The notes below the pieces were generated by a model. That model saw only the letters and a program-made list of their open reading frames with translations, was not told the DNA's origin and made no database searches. This document shows, piece by piece, positions 54,980 to 64,000 of a stretch of DNA of 64,000 nucleotides. Numbering within the stretch: position 1 is the first letter of the stretch; each line of letters starts with the position of its first letter. Made by a program: the position numbers and the translations under genes. The stretch lies in contig NZ_CP045652.1 of NCBI RefSeq assembly GCF_009557615.1, positions 434,001-498,000 of the forward strand. Direction: 5' to 3'. This DNA is from Sphingobacteruim zhuxiongii (GTDB lineage: Bacteria > Bacteroidota > Bacteroidia > Sphingobacteriales > Sphingobacteriaceae).

Positions 54980-55356
54980 GAAACTAAGTTTAATGTGTTT
55001 AAACGCCCATTCTGGGCTTTTGGTATAAAGTAAGCCATTTTCACGGCGATATCAAAAAAGATCCCTCAGTTTTTACTTATAAATTAATTTGTTCGAGACT
55101 GCTTCGTCTCTGCGACGAATTTTGACGTCTTTTTTTTGAATAAGATCGGGTTGAGTCCTGCTTGATTGAGGTTGAGGTTTATGGTGAGTAAATACGAAAT
55201 GTATTGCAGAATACTTAATTATTGATTTTCTTTAAGGTTAATTAGTTGTTTGTTGTAGCGAATGGCTTCCATTGTTCGTTTTTACAGCTAATTAGGCCAA
55301 TTATCACTTGATAAATGTGTCGTTCAATCAGTTTTATATTTAACCAGCTTAATTGT
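54980..55356. other. Intergenic region without a supported gene
   Basis: 377 bases between the coiled-coil gene and the broken BACON-like lipoprotein. Only a small hairpin, GAGAC-TGCTTC-GTCTC, stands out. No exact promoter pair, repeat or RNA gene was recognised. Confidence 0.45.
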
Positions 55357-55800
55357 ATGTTTAAAAAAGTAAAGATTTTTCCCTTCCTTCTTTCTTTAGT
55401 TGTAATTTAATTATTCGCCTGTGAGAAAAAAGAAGGGTATGCAGAGCCCCCAATTTTCGACAAATCAAAGTTTGATTTTGATGCAAATGCGAAAGATACC
55501 GTTCTAATAACAAAAAACAATGTGCATTGGTGGTTTTCGGACGTTAGCATAAATAAAAGAGTAGTTATAATTACGGAGCTCAAGTATGCTAGCAAGGATG
55601 TTCCAGCGGGAGCTGATAATGATTGGGCTCAGATTTATAAATTCGAAAACGACTGGTTTATTATCGAAAAACTTGATAATCGAAAAATCAAGGTTTCATT
55701 AAAAGCGAATCCGGATGCTGCTGCTAGGGAAATGAGTTTTGGAGCTACAGTAGGTAACGCAGGTGCGGGAATTACGATTTTGCAAGCGGGGAAAAAGTAA
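55357..55800 (+). pseudogene. BACON-like lipoprotein with a stop codon in its signal peptide
   Basis: From the ATG at 55357 the frame reads a lipoprotein signal, KIFPFLLSLVVI, then TAA (55408-55410), then LFACEKKEGY, which is a lipobox with Cys followed by a charged spacer. The rest of the frame (148 codons in total, stop at 55798-55800) is open and looks like one BACON-type beta domain: NNVHWWFSDVSI, KIKVSLKANPDAAAREMSF, and GAGITILQAGKK at the end. TTA to TAA would be a single change. Translation starting after the stop would give an unexported fragment. The gene is probably inactivated, unless the stop is a sequencing error. Confidence 0.7.
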
Positions 55801-55833
55801 GTTTCCAGGAATCTACTAAACGGATGTGTGTTT

Positions 55834-56622
55834 TTATCGTTTATCGAGAAACTCGATTAAGATAGTCTCATCCTGATGGAGGCCTAATAGCTGTGCTGCA
55901 TGCCCCTTATTGATGGCGATCTCTAAGAAGTTGGATATACCAAAAAGACAGAGTTTTTCCCCTTCGGAAACTTCGTTATAATGCCAACTCATCTTGGAGA
56001 TCGTTTCATTACGTTTGAAGCGGAGAATAAACTCACGTCCTTCCTGAACCTTATTGAATAGTTCTTTGCTAATATTACTGATGACATTACCAAAAGAGTC
56101 AATATAACTTACATGTCCTTTGATACTGTTTTGATTGTAAACCGGTTGGAATGTTACTTTTTGCATCGCGTTGTTAATTGGCATGCCAATCCCCGATAAG
56201 CGTCCGCCGTTTGCGATATGGCATGCTGCTTTAGTCATGATATCTGCAAGGGGGAAGTGTAAGTAACGAAGGTCTTGCATAATGTTAATTTCCACCATTT
56301 CATCAGCATGATCCTCTCCTAAGATAATACTTAATATTCCATTGTCTGCTCCAACAAAGTATTGCCCTTTATAAGCCATCGCTAGGTAACGAGCTCCTTC
56401 TTGAAATACGGTGTCAACACCGATTAAGTGAACTGTTCTTTTTGGGAAATAAGGATATGCATTGTTTATAACAAAGGCGGCATGCTGGATACTGAAGGAT
56501 GGTATATCGTGAGAAATATCAACAATCCGCACATCGGGCAATTGCGATATGATGCTCCCTTTGAGCGCAGCTTGATAAAAATCGCGATGTCCTAAATCTG
56601 TGGTTAACGTGATGACTCCCAT
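55834..56622 (-). CDS. SAM hydroxide adenosyltransferase (DUF62/SAM hydrolase family)
   Basis: A 262-residue protein of the fluorinase/chlorinase superfamily, whose common members hydrolyse S-adenosylmethionine to adenosine and methionine. The N-terminal ITLTTDLGHRDFYQAALKG carries the family's conserved Asp. The middle has VDISHDIPSFSIQHAAFV, LIGVDTV and FVGADNGILS, and the C-terminal domain has YIDSFGNVISNI. The halide-binding Ser/Thr loop of true fluorinases is not apparent. An exact -7 box (TACTTTTG on the minus strand, 56688-56681) lies 58 bases upstream. Confidence 0.9.
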   Translation of the reverse strand: MGVITLTTDLGHRDFYQAALKGSIISQLPDVRIVDISHDIPSFSIQHAAFVINNAYPYFPKRTVHLIGVDTVFQEGARYLAMAYKGQYFVGADNGILSIILGEDHADEMVEINIMQDLRYLHFPLADIMTKAACHIANGGRLSGIGMPINNAMQKVTFQPVYNQNSIKGHVSYIDSFGNVISNISKELFNKVQEGREFILRFKRNETISKMSWHYNEVSEGEKLCLFGISNFLEIAINKGHAAQLLGLHQDETILIEFLDKR

Positions 56623-56878
56623 TTGTTTTTTCAGACCTTCTGAAGAGAAATGTACTAAGTTTTATTTTATTTGTAAAGTACAAAAGTAGGAAAAGTAAAC
56701 TGATTGCTAAATCCTAATTGAATTAAAGACTGCAAATGCTTTTAATTCTGCACAATTAGTTTGTATTTTTGAGTCATTATCGAATAGTTTGCTTAAGAAA
56801 ATTGAATAATTGGTATCTTTAAGGAAGATATCAAAATTGGTAGAAATATTTATTCTAGAACATTAATAGCGATAAAAT

Positions 56879-57853
56879 TTGAGCGAATTAGAAATTAACT
56901 TAGATGGCGTTAATTTAGCGACGCTATGGGGAGCACAAAATGAGAATTTTGAGTTCATCAAGAAAACATTTCCAAAGTTGCGTCTTGTTGCACGTGGAGA
57001 TAGCTTAAAAGTACTAGGCGAAGAAGGAGAAAGGAATAAATTTCAACCCATATTCGAGTCTATCCATGCACATGTTAACCAATTTCAATCACTTTCATTA
57101 TTAGAGTTGGAAGGACTTTTAGGCAACGTTGTGGTGCCAAGTTCATCACCGATTGCCATTAAAGAGGAGGTTGAAGGGAAACCTGCGGCATTTAAAGGAG
57201 AGCCTATAGTCTACGGTCCAAATGGTATTGTTGTTCGTGCGCGCACACCCAACCAACGCAGGATGGTCGATAGCATTGTTAAAAATGATGTACTTTTTGC
57301 CATTGGTCCTGCAGGTACTGGAAAAACCTATACGGCGGTCGCTTTAGCCGTCAGAGCTTTACGTAATAAGGAAATAAAACGAATTATTTTAACTCGGCCA
57401 GCTGTTGAAGCAGGAGAGAATTTAGGATTCTTACCTGGCGATTTAAAAGAAAAAGTAGATCCCTATTTACGCCCATTATATGATGCCTTGGACGATATGA
57501 TACCGGCGGAGAAACTGAAGGGTTATTTAGAAAATAGAACGATTGAGATAGCACCGCTAGCATTTATGCGTGGACGAACGTTAGACAATTGTTTTGTGAT
57601 TTTAGATGAGGCTCAGAATGCGACGGAAATGCAGTTGAAGATGTTTTTAACGAGGATGGGGCCGACTGCGAAATTCATCGTAACGGGTGATATGACGCAA
57701 GTGGATTTGCCGAAGAAAAATCAATCAGGTTTGGTGAACGCCGTGAAGATTTTAGACAACATCGAAGGGATCGATATTATTTACCTTAGTGGGTCTGATG
57801 TTGTGAGACACAAATTGGTAAAACGTATTTTGGAAGCTTACGGAGATATTTAA
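56879..57853 (+). CDS. phoH: PhoH-family ATPase, starting at TTG
   Basis: A 324-residue PhoH/YbeZ-type ATPase, linked in bacteria to ribosome and RNA maturation. Walker A is GPAGTGKTYTAV near residue 144, Walker B VILDEAQNAT near 243, with RPAVEAGENLGFLPGDLKEKVDPYLRPLYD between. A stop (56873-56875) lies just upstream in frame, and the next ATG would cut off the conserved N-terminal part (LATLWGAQNENFEFIKKTFP), so TTG at 56879 is almost certainly the start. purC follows 34 bases after the stop. Confidence 0.93.
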   Translation: MSELEINLDGVNLATLWGAQNENFEFIKKTFPKLRLVARGDSLKVLGEEGERNKFQPIFESIHAHVNQFQSLSLLELEGLLGNVVVPSSSPIAIKEEVEGKPAAFKGEPIVYGPNGIVVRARTPNQRRMVDSIVKNDVLFAIGPAGTGKTYTAVALAVRALRNKEIKRIILTRPAVEAGENLGFLPGDLKEKVDPYLRPLYDALDDMIPAEKLKGYLENRTIEIAPLAFMRGRTLDNCFVILDEAQNATEMQLKMFLTRMGPTAKFIVTGDMTQVDLPKKNQSGLVNAVKILDNIEGIDIIYLSGSDVVRHKLVKRILEAYGDI

Positions 57854-57887
57854 TAGTGAAGATTAGCGCGTGAGGAACGCATTTGAT

Positions 57888-58838
57888 ATGAATACAATAA
57901 GAGAAACAAATTTCAACTTTGACAAGCAAACAGCCTTCTACAGAGGGAAGGTGAGAGATGTATACAGTATTGCTGAAGATTATTTAGTAATGGTTGCATC
58001 GGATAGGATTTCAGCATTTGATGTGGTCCTACCAAGAGCAATTCCTTACAAAGGACAGGTGCTGAACCAGATTGCTTCGAAGTTTTTACAAGCAACTTCA
58101 GATATTTTGCCAAATTGGGTCGTTTCAGTCCCTGATGAGAATGTAACAATCGGCAAGCGCTGCGAGCCTTTCAAAGTAGAAATGGTTATCCGTGGATATG
58201 TTTCAGGACATCTATGGAGAACTTATCGCGACGGTGGACGCGAGCTTTGTGGTGTAACATTGCCTGAAGGGTTACGTGAGAATGATAAATTGCCTGAGCC
58301 AATTATTACTCCGACGACAAAAGCTGCAGTTGGACATGATATGGATATTTCTAGGGAAGAAATTATTGCACAGGGCATTGTTTCGGAAGAGGATTATACG
58401 CAATTAGAGAAATATGCGCGAGCATTATTTCAACGTGGGACAGAAATAGCTAAAGAGCGTGGATTAATTCTAGTGGATACGAAATATGAATTTGGTAAGC
58501 AAAATGGCGAGATCTTTTTGATTGATGAAATCCATACGCCAGATTCTTCGCGTTACTTCTACGCTGAAGGCTATGAAGACCGTCAGGCGAAAGGTGAGGC
58601 ACAAAAGCAGTTGTCTAAAGAATTTGTACGCCAATGGTTAATTGAGAATGGTTTCCAAGGTAAGGACGGTCAAAATGTTCCTGAAATGACCGATGAAATT
58701 GTTAATTCCATTTCAGAACGCTATATTGAGCTTTTCGAGCACATCACAGGAGAGAAATTTGTGTATCCAGGACAAGGAGATGTTCTAGATCGCGTTCAAC
58801 GGAATGTTGATGCGGCTCTAAAGACCTTAACTTATTAA
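57888..58838 (+). CDS. purC: Phosphoribosylaminoimidazole-succinocarboxamide synthase
   Basis: A 316-residue SAICAR synthetase, step eight of purine synthesis, joining aspartate to CAIR with ATP. Motifs are [49 protein letters not shown] and the C-terminal [13 protein letters not shown]. The length fits the larger type found in Bacteroidota and yeast-like forms. I use the ATG at 57888; a GTG at 57870 in frame is less likely. Followed after 10 bases by the STAS gene. Confidence 0.96.
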   Translation: MNTIRETNFNFDKQTAFYRGKVRDVYSIAEDYLVMVASDRISAFDVVLPRAIPYKGQVLNQIASKFLQATSDILPNWVVSVPDENVTIGKRCEPFKVEMVIRGYVSGHLWRTYRDGGRELCGVTLPEGLRENDKLPEPIITPTTKAAVGHDMDISREEIIAQGIVSEEDYTQLEKYARALFQRGTEIAKERGLILVDTKYEFGKQNGEIFLIDEIHTPDSSRYFYAEGYEDRQAKGEAQKQLSKEFVRQWLIENGFQGKDGQNVPEMTDEIVNSISERYIELFEHITGEKFVYPGQGDVLDRVQRNVDAALKTLTY

Positions 58839-58848
58839 CAACAACATT

Positions 58849-59226
58849 ATGAAATTTACGGTAGATAAGCATGAGCGATATGTGGTGATTGAACCTCTCC
58901 AAGAGAAATTGGATGGGGATGCTGCCGCAAATTTAAAAGGAGAGTTTATGCTTCGCAATACTGGCGGGCAACGCAATATTGTTTTAGATATGAATCAGGT
59001 TCAAGATACTGATGAGGCAGGAATTCGTACTGGGCTATTAGCTCGTCGATTATGCAAGTCCTCAGGTGGTCTTTTTATCTTGACGAACTTAAATGATGGC
59101 GTTAAGGACTTTATCAAATCTTTAGGATTGGATAAGTACTTTATTATTACCACGAATGTCGAGAAGGCGAAGGATCTTATCTTTGGGAATGAGATTCGCT
59201 TAGACTTGAAGCAGGAGCAAAACTAA
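58849..59226 (+). CDS. STAS-domain protein (anti-anti-sigma-like) lacking the phosphoserine
   Basis: A 125-residue single STAS domain, the fold of SpoIIAA/RsbV-type anti-anti-sigma factors. Strands and helices are as usual (RYVVIEPLQEKLDGDAAANL, NIVLDMNQVQ, RLCKSSGGLFIL, LDKYFIITTNVEKA). At the site where these proteins carry D-S-S-G with a phosphorylated Ser, this one reads TDEAG (residues 54-58), so the Ser is replaced by Ala and the preceding position is acidic. It overlaps no neighbour but precedes rnz by one base, a coupled pair. Confidence 0.88.
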   Translation: MKFTVDKHERYVVIEPLQEKLDGDAAANLKGEFMLRNTGGQRNIVLDMNQVQDTDEAGIRTGLLARRLCKSSGGLFILTNLNDGVKDFIKSLGLDKYFIITTNVEKAKDLIFGNEIRLDLKQEQN

Positions 59227-59227
59227 A

Positions 59228-60142
59228 ATGATCCGCTTTGAGGTTTTAATACTTGGCAACAGTTCTGCGACCCCGATATACGAGCGTCATCCGACTTCGC
59301 AGGTTATCAATTACAATGAGCAATTATTCTTGATTGATTGTGGAGAAGGTACGCAAATGCAGCTCAGTCGGTATGGTATTAAAAGCAATCGTATCAATCA
59401 TATATTTATCAGCCATCTACACGGAGACCATTACTTGGGCTTGGTTGGATTGTTATCTTCCATGCACCTTGTAGGCCGTAAATCCGCTTTACATATCTAT
59501 GGCCCCGCGCCCTTAGAGGAAATTCTGAACTTGCATTTCAAGTATTCAGAAACGGTCATCCGTTACGATATTATATTTCATACCAATAATCCAGAAAAAG
59601 AAGAGGTAATCTATGAATCGAGAATGTTATCGGTTACCTCTTTTCCGTTGATACATCGAATTCCTTGTACGGGATTTCGATTTAGTGAAGGAAAGAGAAA
59701 CGCTATTTTACGCGCAGATCTGGTGGAAGACTTAGGTATTCCTGCTCCCTATTATTCTGCTTTGAAGCGAGGTATGGATTATGTGGATCCAAGTGGGAAA
59801 GTATATCCTGCTGCGGAGCTTACATTTCCTGCTCCCGCATCGCGTAGTTATGCATTTTGCTCCGATACAGTGCGACATCCAATCTATCTGAATTCCATTC
59901 AAAATGTCGACTTGTTATATCACGAGTCTACATTTTTGCATGAGATGGTGGATCGTGCCAAGGAAACGTTCCATACAACGAGTTTAGAGGCGGCGGAAAT
60001 AGCAAAAGAAGTACAGGCGAAGAAATTACTACTCGGGCATTACTCCGCACGCTATAAAACATTAACTCCTTTGTTGGAAGAAGCGCAGGCTATTTTCCCA
60101 TCAACGGAGCTTTCAATGGAAGGTAAATGGTTTTTAGTCTAG
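59228..60142 (+). CDS. rnz: Ribonuclease Z
   Basis: A 304-residue metallo-beta-lactamase-fold endonuclease that trims tRNA 3' ends. That fits the three tRNA-Asp genes in this window, which lack encoded CCA. The zinc-binding motif SHLHGDHYLG has His 63, His 65, Asp 67 and His 68. Further ligands are in IHRIPCTGFRF, AFCSDT and LLGHYSARY. N-terminal LGNSSATPIYERHPTSQVI is typical of RNase Z. It is one base after the STAS gene. Confidence 0.95.
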   Translation: MIRFEVLILGNSSATPIYERHPTSQVINYNEQLFLIDCGEGTQMQLSRYGIKSNRINHIFISHLHGDHYLGLVGLLSSMHLVGRKSALHIYGPAPLEEILNLHFKYSETVIRYDIIFHTNNPEKEEVIYESRMLSVTSFPLIHRIPCTGFRFSEGKRNAILRADLVEDLGIPAPYYSALKRGMDYVDPSGKVYPAAELTFPAPASRSYAFCSDTVRHPIYLNSIQNVDLLYHESTFLHEMVDRAKETFHTTSLEAAEIAKEVQAKKLLLGHYSARYKTLTPLLEEAQAIFPSTELSMEGKWFLV

Positions 60143-60197
60143 TGATTTAATTAATTTTTCCTCATATTTACAGCTCTAATTTTTTATAAACATTAAC

Positions 60198-61250
60198 ATG
60201 TCGTTCAACTTAAACGCACTGCTTAGGGACAATATCAGAAAATTGGTTCCCTATTCATCTGCTAGAGATGAGTTTAAAGGTGAAGCCTCGGTTTGGCTTG
60301 ATGCAAATGAAAACCCTTTTGGATCTCCACTGCCTCATGATTACAACCGATATCCTGATCCCTTACAACATCAACTCAAACATAAACTTTCGAAAATTAA
60401 AGGGGTTCCTGCCGAACATATGTTTTTGGGTAATGGATCCGATGAAGCTATCGATCTTCTTTATCGTGCTTTTTGTACACCGCAAGTCGACAACGTTATT
60501 TTAGTGCCACCGACCTACGGAATGTATGAGGTATCTGCAAATATTAACGATATAGCAGTTAGGAAAGTAAATTTGACAAATGACTATCAATTGAATTTAG
60601 ATGGTATTGCTGAGGCTATCGACCAGCATACCAAACTCCTATTTATTTGCTCACCGAATAACCCTACTGGGAATAGCATAAATGCACAAGATATAGAGAC
60701 TATTTTGGTCAACTTTAATGGCATTGTGGTTATAGATGAAGCTTATATCAACTATTCGAAGCAAAAGTCTTTTACACAAGCCTTGGCGGAGTTTCCAAAT
60801 CTGGTGATTCTTCAAACCTTATCCAAAGCTTGGGGATTGGCGGCATTACGCTTGGGACTAGCATTCGCTAGCAAAGAAATTATCGAGGTATTCAATAAAA
60901 TTAAACCACCATATAATATCAATCAAGCGACGCAGGATCTTGTCCTTGAAGCATTAGATGGGGTGGATATCATTAACGAGTGGATTAAAGCTACTGTGGC
61001 TGAGCGCGAAGTATTAGTTTCAAAATTAGCGACTTTAGCGCAAGTAGAACATATTACGCCTTCGGACGCAAATTTTGTGTTGGTAAAATTATCAGAGCCT
61101 CGTGCTCTATATGCATACTTGGTTGAACAAGGTATCATCGTTCGCGATCGTTCAAAAGTAACTTTATGCGAAGGGTGCCTTCGTATAACGGTGGGAACCA
61201 AGCCAGAGAACGAACGTTTATTAGAAGCAATCCAAACCTTTTACAATTAA
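60198..61250 (+). CDS. hisC: Histidinol-phosphate aminotransferase
   Basis: A 350-residue PLP enzyme of histidine synthesis that converts imidazole acetol phosphate to histidinol phosphate. Motifs are [14 protein letters not shown] near the N-terminus, [33 protein letters not shown], and [13 protein letters not shown], whose Lys (about residue 209) binds PLP. It is the first gene of the local his run hisC-hisB-hisH-hisA-hisF. hisG and hisD, often upstream in the phylum, are not here. Confidence 0.96.
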   Translation: MSFNLNALLRDNIRKLVPYSSARDEFKGEASVWLDANENPFGSPLPHDYNRYPDPLQHQLKHKLSKIKGVPAEHMFLGNGSDEAIDLLYRAFCTPQVDNVILVPPTYGMYEVSANINDIAVRKVNLTNDYQLNLDGIAEAIDQHTKLLFICSPNNPTGNSINAQDIETILVNFNGIVVIDEAYINYSKQKSFTQALAEFPNLVILQTLSKAWGLAALRLGLAFASKEIIEVFNKIKPPYNINQATQDLVLEALDGVDIINEWIKATVAEREVLVSKLATLAQVEHITPSDANFVLVKLSEPRALYAYLVEQGIIVRDRSKVTLCEGCLRITVGTKPENERLLEAIQTFYN

Positions 61251-61255
61251 TAATA

Positions 61256-62395
61256 ATGGCGAATCAACTGAAACCGATTCTTTTTATTGACCGAGATGGC
61301 ACTTTAATTCTGGAACCTGAAGACGAGCAAATCGATTCATTTCAGAAGTTGAAGTTTTATCCTGGCGCACTTCAATATTTACCACGCATAGCTAAGGAGC
61401 TTGATTTTGAACTCGTATTAGTTTCGAATCAAGATGGCCTTGGTACGGATTCTCATCCGGAGGCAAATTTCTGGCCTGTGCATCAATTTGTGATCGACAC
61501 CTTTAAAGGTGAAGGCGTTGATTTTGTGAAAGAGCATATTGATAAGACTTTCCCACATGAGAATGCCCCAACCAGAAAGCCTGGAATTGGGATGTTGACG
61601 GAGTATTTCGATGAATCGAAGTATGATTTAAGAAACTCTTTTGTTATCGGCGATCGTGTCAATGATGTGAAATTGGCACAAAATCTTGGTGCAAAGGCGA
61701 TCTGGCTTCGTAGTAATGATGATCTTGGGAAATTAGAGAATCATAGTTTTGCGGAAGATGCAATTGCTATTGAAACGACCGATTGGAAGTCGATTTATGA
61801 GTTTTTAAAGTTAGGAACACGTGTTGCTGAGCATCACCGTAAGACTAATGAAACCGATATTTATATTAAAGTAAATTTAGATGGTTCTGGGAAGTCGGAT
61901 ATCGATACAGGTTTGCCATTTTTTGATCATATGCTTGATCAATTAGCGCGTCATGGAGCTTTAGACTTGACAATTAAGGCAAAGGGCGATTTGCATATTG
62001 ACGAACACCACACGATTGAAGATACAGGTATTGCACTTGGAGAGATCTTTTTAAAGGTTTTGGGTGACAAGCGCGGCATTGAGCGTTACGCCTATACCTT
62101 ACCGATGGATGATTGTTTGGCTCAAGTAGCCTTGGATTTCGGTGGTCGTAACTGGATTGTTTGGGGCGCTGAATTTAAGCGTGAGAAAATAGGTGATATG
62201 CCAACGGAAATGTTTTTCCATTTCTTCAAATCGTTCTCAGATGCTTCTAAGTCGAATCTAAATATTCAGGCTACGGGAGATAACGAACATCATAAGATTG
62301 AGGCGATTTTTAAAGCCTTGGCAAAAACAATAAAAAAGGCCGTTCGTCGGGATGCTGAGAATATGCAGCTTCCTAGTACAAAAGGCGTATTATAA
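61256..62395 (+). CDS. hisB: Bifunctional histidinol-phosphatase / imidazoleglycerol-phosphate dehydratase
   Basis: A 379-residue fusion of two histidine-pathway enzymes. The N-terminal HAD phosphatase (about residues 1-165) has FIDRDGTLI (nucleophile Asp 12), [10 protein letters not shown] and [13 protein letters not shown]. The C-terminal dehydratase (about 185-379) has the metal motifs [14 protein letters not shown] and [13 protein letters not shown]. The ATG at 61256 lies five bases past the hisC stop and gives the usual short N-terminus; a longer frame into hisC is not supported. Confidence 0.96.
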   Translation: MANQLKPILFIDRDGTLILEPEDEQIDSFQKLKFYPGALQYLPRIAKELDFELVLVSNQDGLGTDSHPEANFWPVHQFVIDTFKGEGVDFVKEHIDKTFPHENAPTRKPGIGMLTEYFDESKYDLRNSFVIGDRVNDVKLAQNLGAKAIWLRSNDDLGKLENHSFAEDAIAIETTDWKSIYEFLKLGTRVAEHHRKTNETDIYIKVNLDGSGKSDIDTGLPFFDHMLDQLARHGALDLTIKAKGDLHIDEHHTIEDTGIALGEIFLKVLGDKRGIERYAYTLPMDDCLAQVALDFGGRNWIVWGAEFKREKIGDMPTEMFFHFFKSFSDASKSNLNIQATGDNEHHKIEAIFKALAKTIKKAVRRDAENMQLPSTKGVL

Positions 62396-62428
62396 GATTT
62401 TAAGGGCTAGGAGACTAGAGAAGAGCAT

Positions 62429-63019
62429 ATGATTGGGATTGTAAATTATGAAGCGGGGAATATATTTTCTATTACAGCCGCTTTAAAGCGCCTAAACATT
62501 GACTATGGCATGATTGATACGGCTGATCAGTTTGATCAATACGATAAAATTATCATTCCTGGCGTAGGGCATGCTGGTGCGGCGATGGCAAAACTTGAAG
62601 CGAGAGGCTTGGTCGACGTCATTCGCAATTTAAAAAAGCCTGTATTGGGAATTTGCGTTGGTATGCAGCTATTGACTGATTTTTCCGAGGAAGGAAATTC
62701 AGATCTAGTAGGCGTTATCCCTTTAAAAACGTTACATTTTCAAGAACGAATCGGGGAAAAAGTTCCTCATATGGGCTGGAACAGCATTGCTTTTGAAAAT
62801 ACTTGTCCGCTATTCCAAGACATACCGAATAATTCCTATTTTTATTTTGTGCACTCGTACTTTATTGAGTATGATGCAACCTATACCATAGCTCGATGTG
62901 ATTATGGATTACCATTTTCTGCGGCGATTTCCAAAGATAATTTCTGGGCAGTTCAATTTCACCCTGAAAAATCTGGAGCTGTAGGCGAGCAACTTTTGCT
63001 TAACTTTGCTAAGTTTTAA
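62429..63019 (+). CDS. hisH: Imidazole glycerol phosphate synthase, glutaminase subunit
   Basis: A 196-residue class I glutamine amidotransferase that feeds ammonia to HisF. The nucleophile Cys 76 is in GICVGMQLL, the oxyanion region is PGVGHAGAAM, and the catalytic His-Glu pair is in AVQFHPEKSG near the C-terminus. It starts 33 bases after hisB. The Val in GICVGMQ, where most HisH have Leu, is a mild variant. Confidence 0.95.
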   Translation: MIGIVNYEAGNIFSITAALKRLNIDYGMIDTADQFDQYDKIIIPGVGHAGAAMAKLEARGLVDVIRNLKKPVLGICVGMQLLTDFSEEGNSDLVGVIPLKTLHFQERIGEKVPHMGWNSIAFENTCPLFQDIPNNSYFYFVHSYFIEYDATYTIARCDYGLPFSAAISKDNFWAVQFHPEKSGAVGEQLLLNFAKF

Positions 63020-63034
63020 CCGAAATTAACGAAT

Positions 63035-63787
63035 ATGTATATAATACCTGCAATTGACGTATTGGACAAGAATGTTGTCCGCTTAAGAGAGGGAAACTAC
63101 GACGACGTAACAACATACCCTATTTCATTAGAAGAACAAATTGAGAAATATCATGCTAATGGAACAGAGATCGTTCATATTATTGATTTGAATGGTGCTA
63201 AAGGAGATTTTAGCAATCAATCTTATTTATTTGATATCATTCGTAGGACAGAGATGAAAGTTCAATACGGCGGTGGAGTTCGTAGTATCGAGAAAGTGAA
63301 AGAGCTTGTTGATGCTGGCGTTTACCGTGTGATCGTAGGTACACAAGCGATTACTAATCCAACTTTCTTAGAAGAATTGAGTAAGTTGAATGAAGGACGC
63401 ACTAAGTATGCTGATCATATCGTAATTGCAATTGATGTGCTGGATGAAGTCATTAAATATTCGGGTTGGTTAGAAAGCTCTCCAATCAAATTAGTTGAAT
63501 ACATTGATAAATGCCTTAGTTTAGGTTTTTACCGTTTCCTATGTACTGATATTTCTAAAGATGGTAAATTAGGCGGTGCGGGCGTTGAGTTATATCAAAA
63601 ATTATTGGATCATTCACCAATTATTAAATTAATTGGTTCTGGCGGCATTAGTTCGTTAGACGACGTTGAAGCATTAAGTGCTTTAGGAAGAATGGAATCT
63701 GTTGTGGTTGGGAAAGCGATTTATGAAAATCGTATAAGTATTGAACAGATAAAAGATTGGAATTTAAAAGCGTTAATTCGTTTCTAA
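63035..63787 (+). CDS. hisA: ProFAR isomerase (HisA)
   Basis: A 250-residue TIM-barrel isomerase of histidine synthesis that opens the ribose of ProFAR to PRFAR. The first-strand Asp is in [18 protein letters not shown], the phosphate-binding loops are in [12 protein letters not shown] and [13 protein letters not shown], and the second catalytic Asp is in [14 protein letters not shown]. It is 15 bases after hisH and one base before hisF. Confidence 0.96.
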   Translation: MYIIPAIDVLDKNVVRLREGNYDDVTTYPISLEEQIEKYHANGTEIVHIIDLNGAKGDFSNQSYLFDIIRRTEMKVQYGGGVRSIEKVKELVDAGVYRVIVGTQAITNPTFLEELSKLNEGRTKYADHIVIAIDVLDEVIKYSGWLESSPIKLVEYIDKCLSLGFYRFLCTDISKDGKLGGAGVELYQKLLDHSPIIKLIGSGGISSLDDVEALSALGRMESVVVGKAIYENRISIEQIKDWNLKALIRF

Positions 63788-63788
63788 G

Positions 63789-64000
63789 ATGCTTGCAAAG
63801 CGTATAATTCCCTGTTTAGATGTCAAAGATGGTCGTACGGTCAAAGGAGTTAACTTTGTTGATCTTCGCGATGCGGGAGACCCAGTAGAACTTGCTTGGC
63901 AGTATTCTCAACAAGGTGCAGATGAACTGGTTTTCTTAGATATTACGGCTACACACGAAAAGAGAAAAACAACTGTTGACTTAGTGAAAGCGGTAGCATC
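63789..64000 (+). CDS. hisF: Imidazole glycerol phosphate synthase, cyclase subunit, cut by window edge
   Basis: The first 70 residues of HisF: start [20 protein letters not shown] with catalytic Asp 11, then [19 protein letters not shown], the usual second barrel strand. It starts one base after the hisA stop and runs off the right edge. It forms the IGP synthase with HisH. Confidence 0.95.
   Translation, partial: MLAKRIIPCLDVKDGRTVKGVNFVDLRDAGDPVELAWQYSQQGADELVFLDITATHEKRKTTVDLVKAVA

Noticed and set aside
57870..57887. GTG start for purC adding six residues
   Set aside because: The ATG at 57888 begins at the usual family N-terminus; the extra residues have no support.

Overview
The window is a chromosomal segment of a Bacteroidota bacterium, most likely Sphingobacterium or a close relative in the Sphingobacteriaceae. 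The evidence is two SusC/SusD outer-membrane loci, gene families largely confined to this phylum (DUF2480, DUF6427, CcmD-like, names recalled from memory), a diaminopimelate cell wall (dapF), very weak Shine-Dalgarno signals, and promoters of the TTG-N(16-20)-TAnnTTTG type. Base composition is A+T-rich throughout, and genes are dense on both strands.

Layout. 1-1155: sensor histidine kinase cut by the left edge. 1236-3657: gltX and a lipoprotein sugar-isomerase-like gene. 3973-6852: SNF2-type helicase. 7035-13747: a SusC/SusD operon with two extra lipoproteins, a FAS1-like one and an unrecognised one, behind two palindromic LacI-type operator candidates; it ends in a bidirectional terminator shared with dapF. 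14808-18813: HtrA protease, then an operon of low-molecular-weight phosphatase, small unknown protein, secreted cyclophilin and exonuclease III. 18991-21669: proB-proA plus an unknown gene. 22126-26747: a second SusC/SusD locus whose susC carries three separate lesions while susD is intact. 26790-31797: acyl-CoA dehydrogenase, 1-Cys peroxiredoxin, a small membrane protein, an ECF sigma factor with an anti-sigma/trypsin-like protease fusion, a DUF4870-type membrane protein and a YjdI-type Fe-S protein. 31844-33227: a complete IS3-family element with 3-bp target duplication. 33282-34784: three identical tRNA-Asp genes and prfA. 34881-40837: Gdx-like SMR exporter, LpxH, prolyl oligopeptidase, secreted thioredoxin-like protein and C1 peptidase. 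41005-49275: minus-strand envelope and conserved genes (TerC, prenyl synthase, DUF3109, DUF3108, DUF2480, PpiD, LptC, outer-membrane protein). 49457-52427: cytochrome c/haem genes ccmB, ccmC and ccmD-like, a DUF6427-type membrane protein and a YtxH protein. 52525-56622: ABC exporter, an unknown membrane protein, a broken BACON-like lipoprotein and a SAM hydrolase. 56879-60142: phoH, purC, STAS protein and rnz. 60198-64000: hisC-hisB-hisH-hisA-hisF, the last cut by the right edge.

The clearest functional modules are nutrient capture at the outer membrane (two SusCD loci), envelope maintenance (HtrA, PpiD, LptC, LpxH, secreted cyclophilin) and amino-acid synthesis (proline, histidine). The best candidate for an under-described system is the two-gene unit at 29212-30875. 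There an ECF sigma factor is encoded directly upstream of one membrane protein that joins an anti-sigma-like cytoplasmic domain to an intact trypsin-like periplasmic protease. No CRISPR array, prophage or rRNA was seen.
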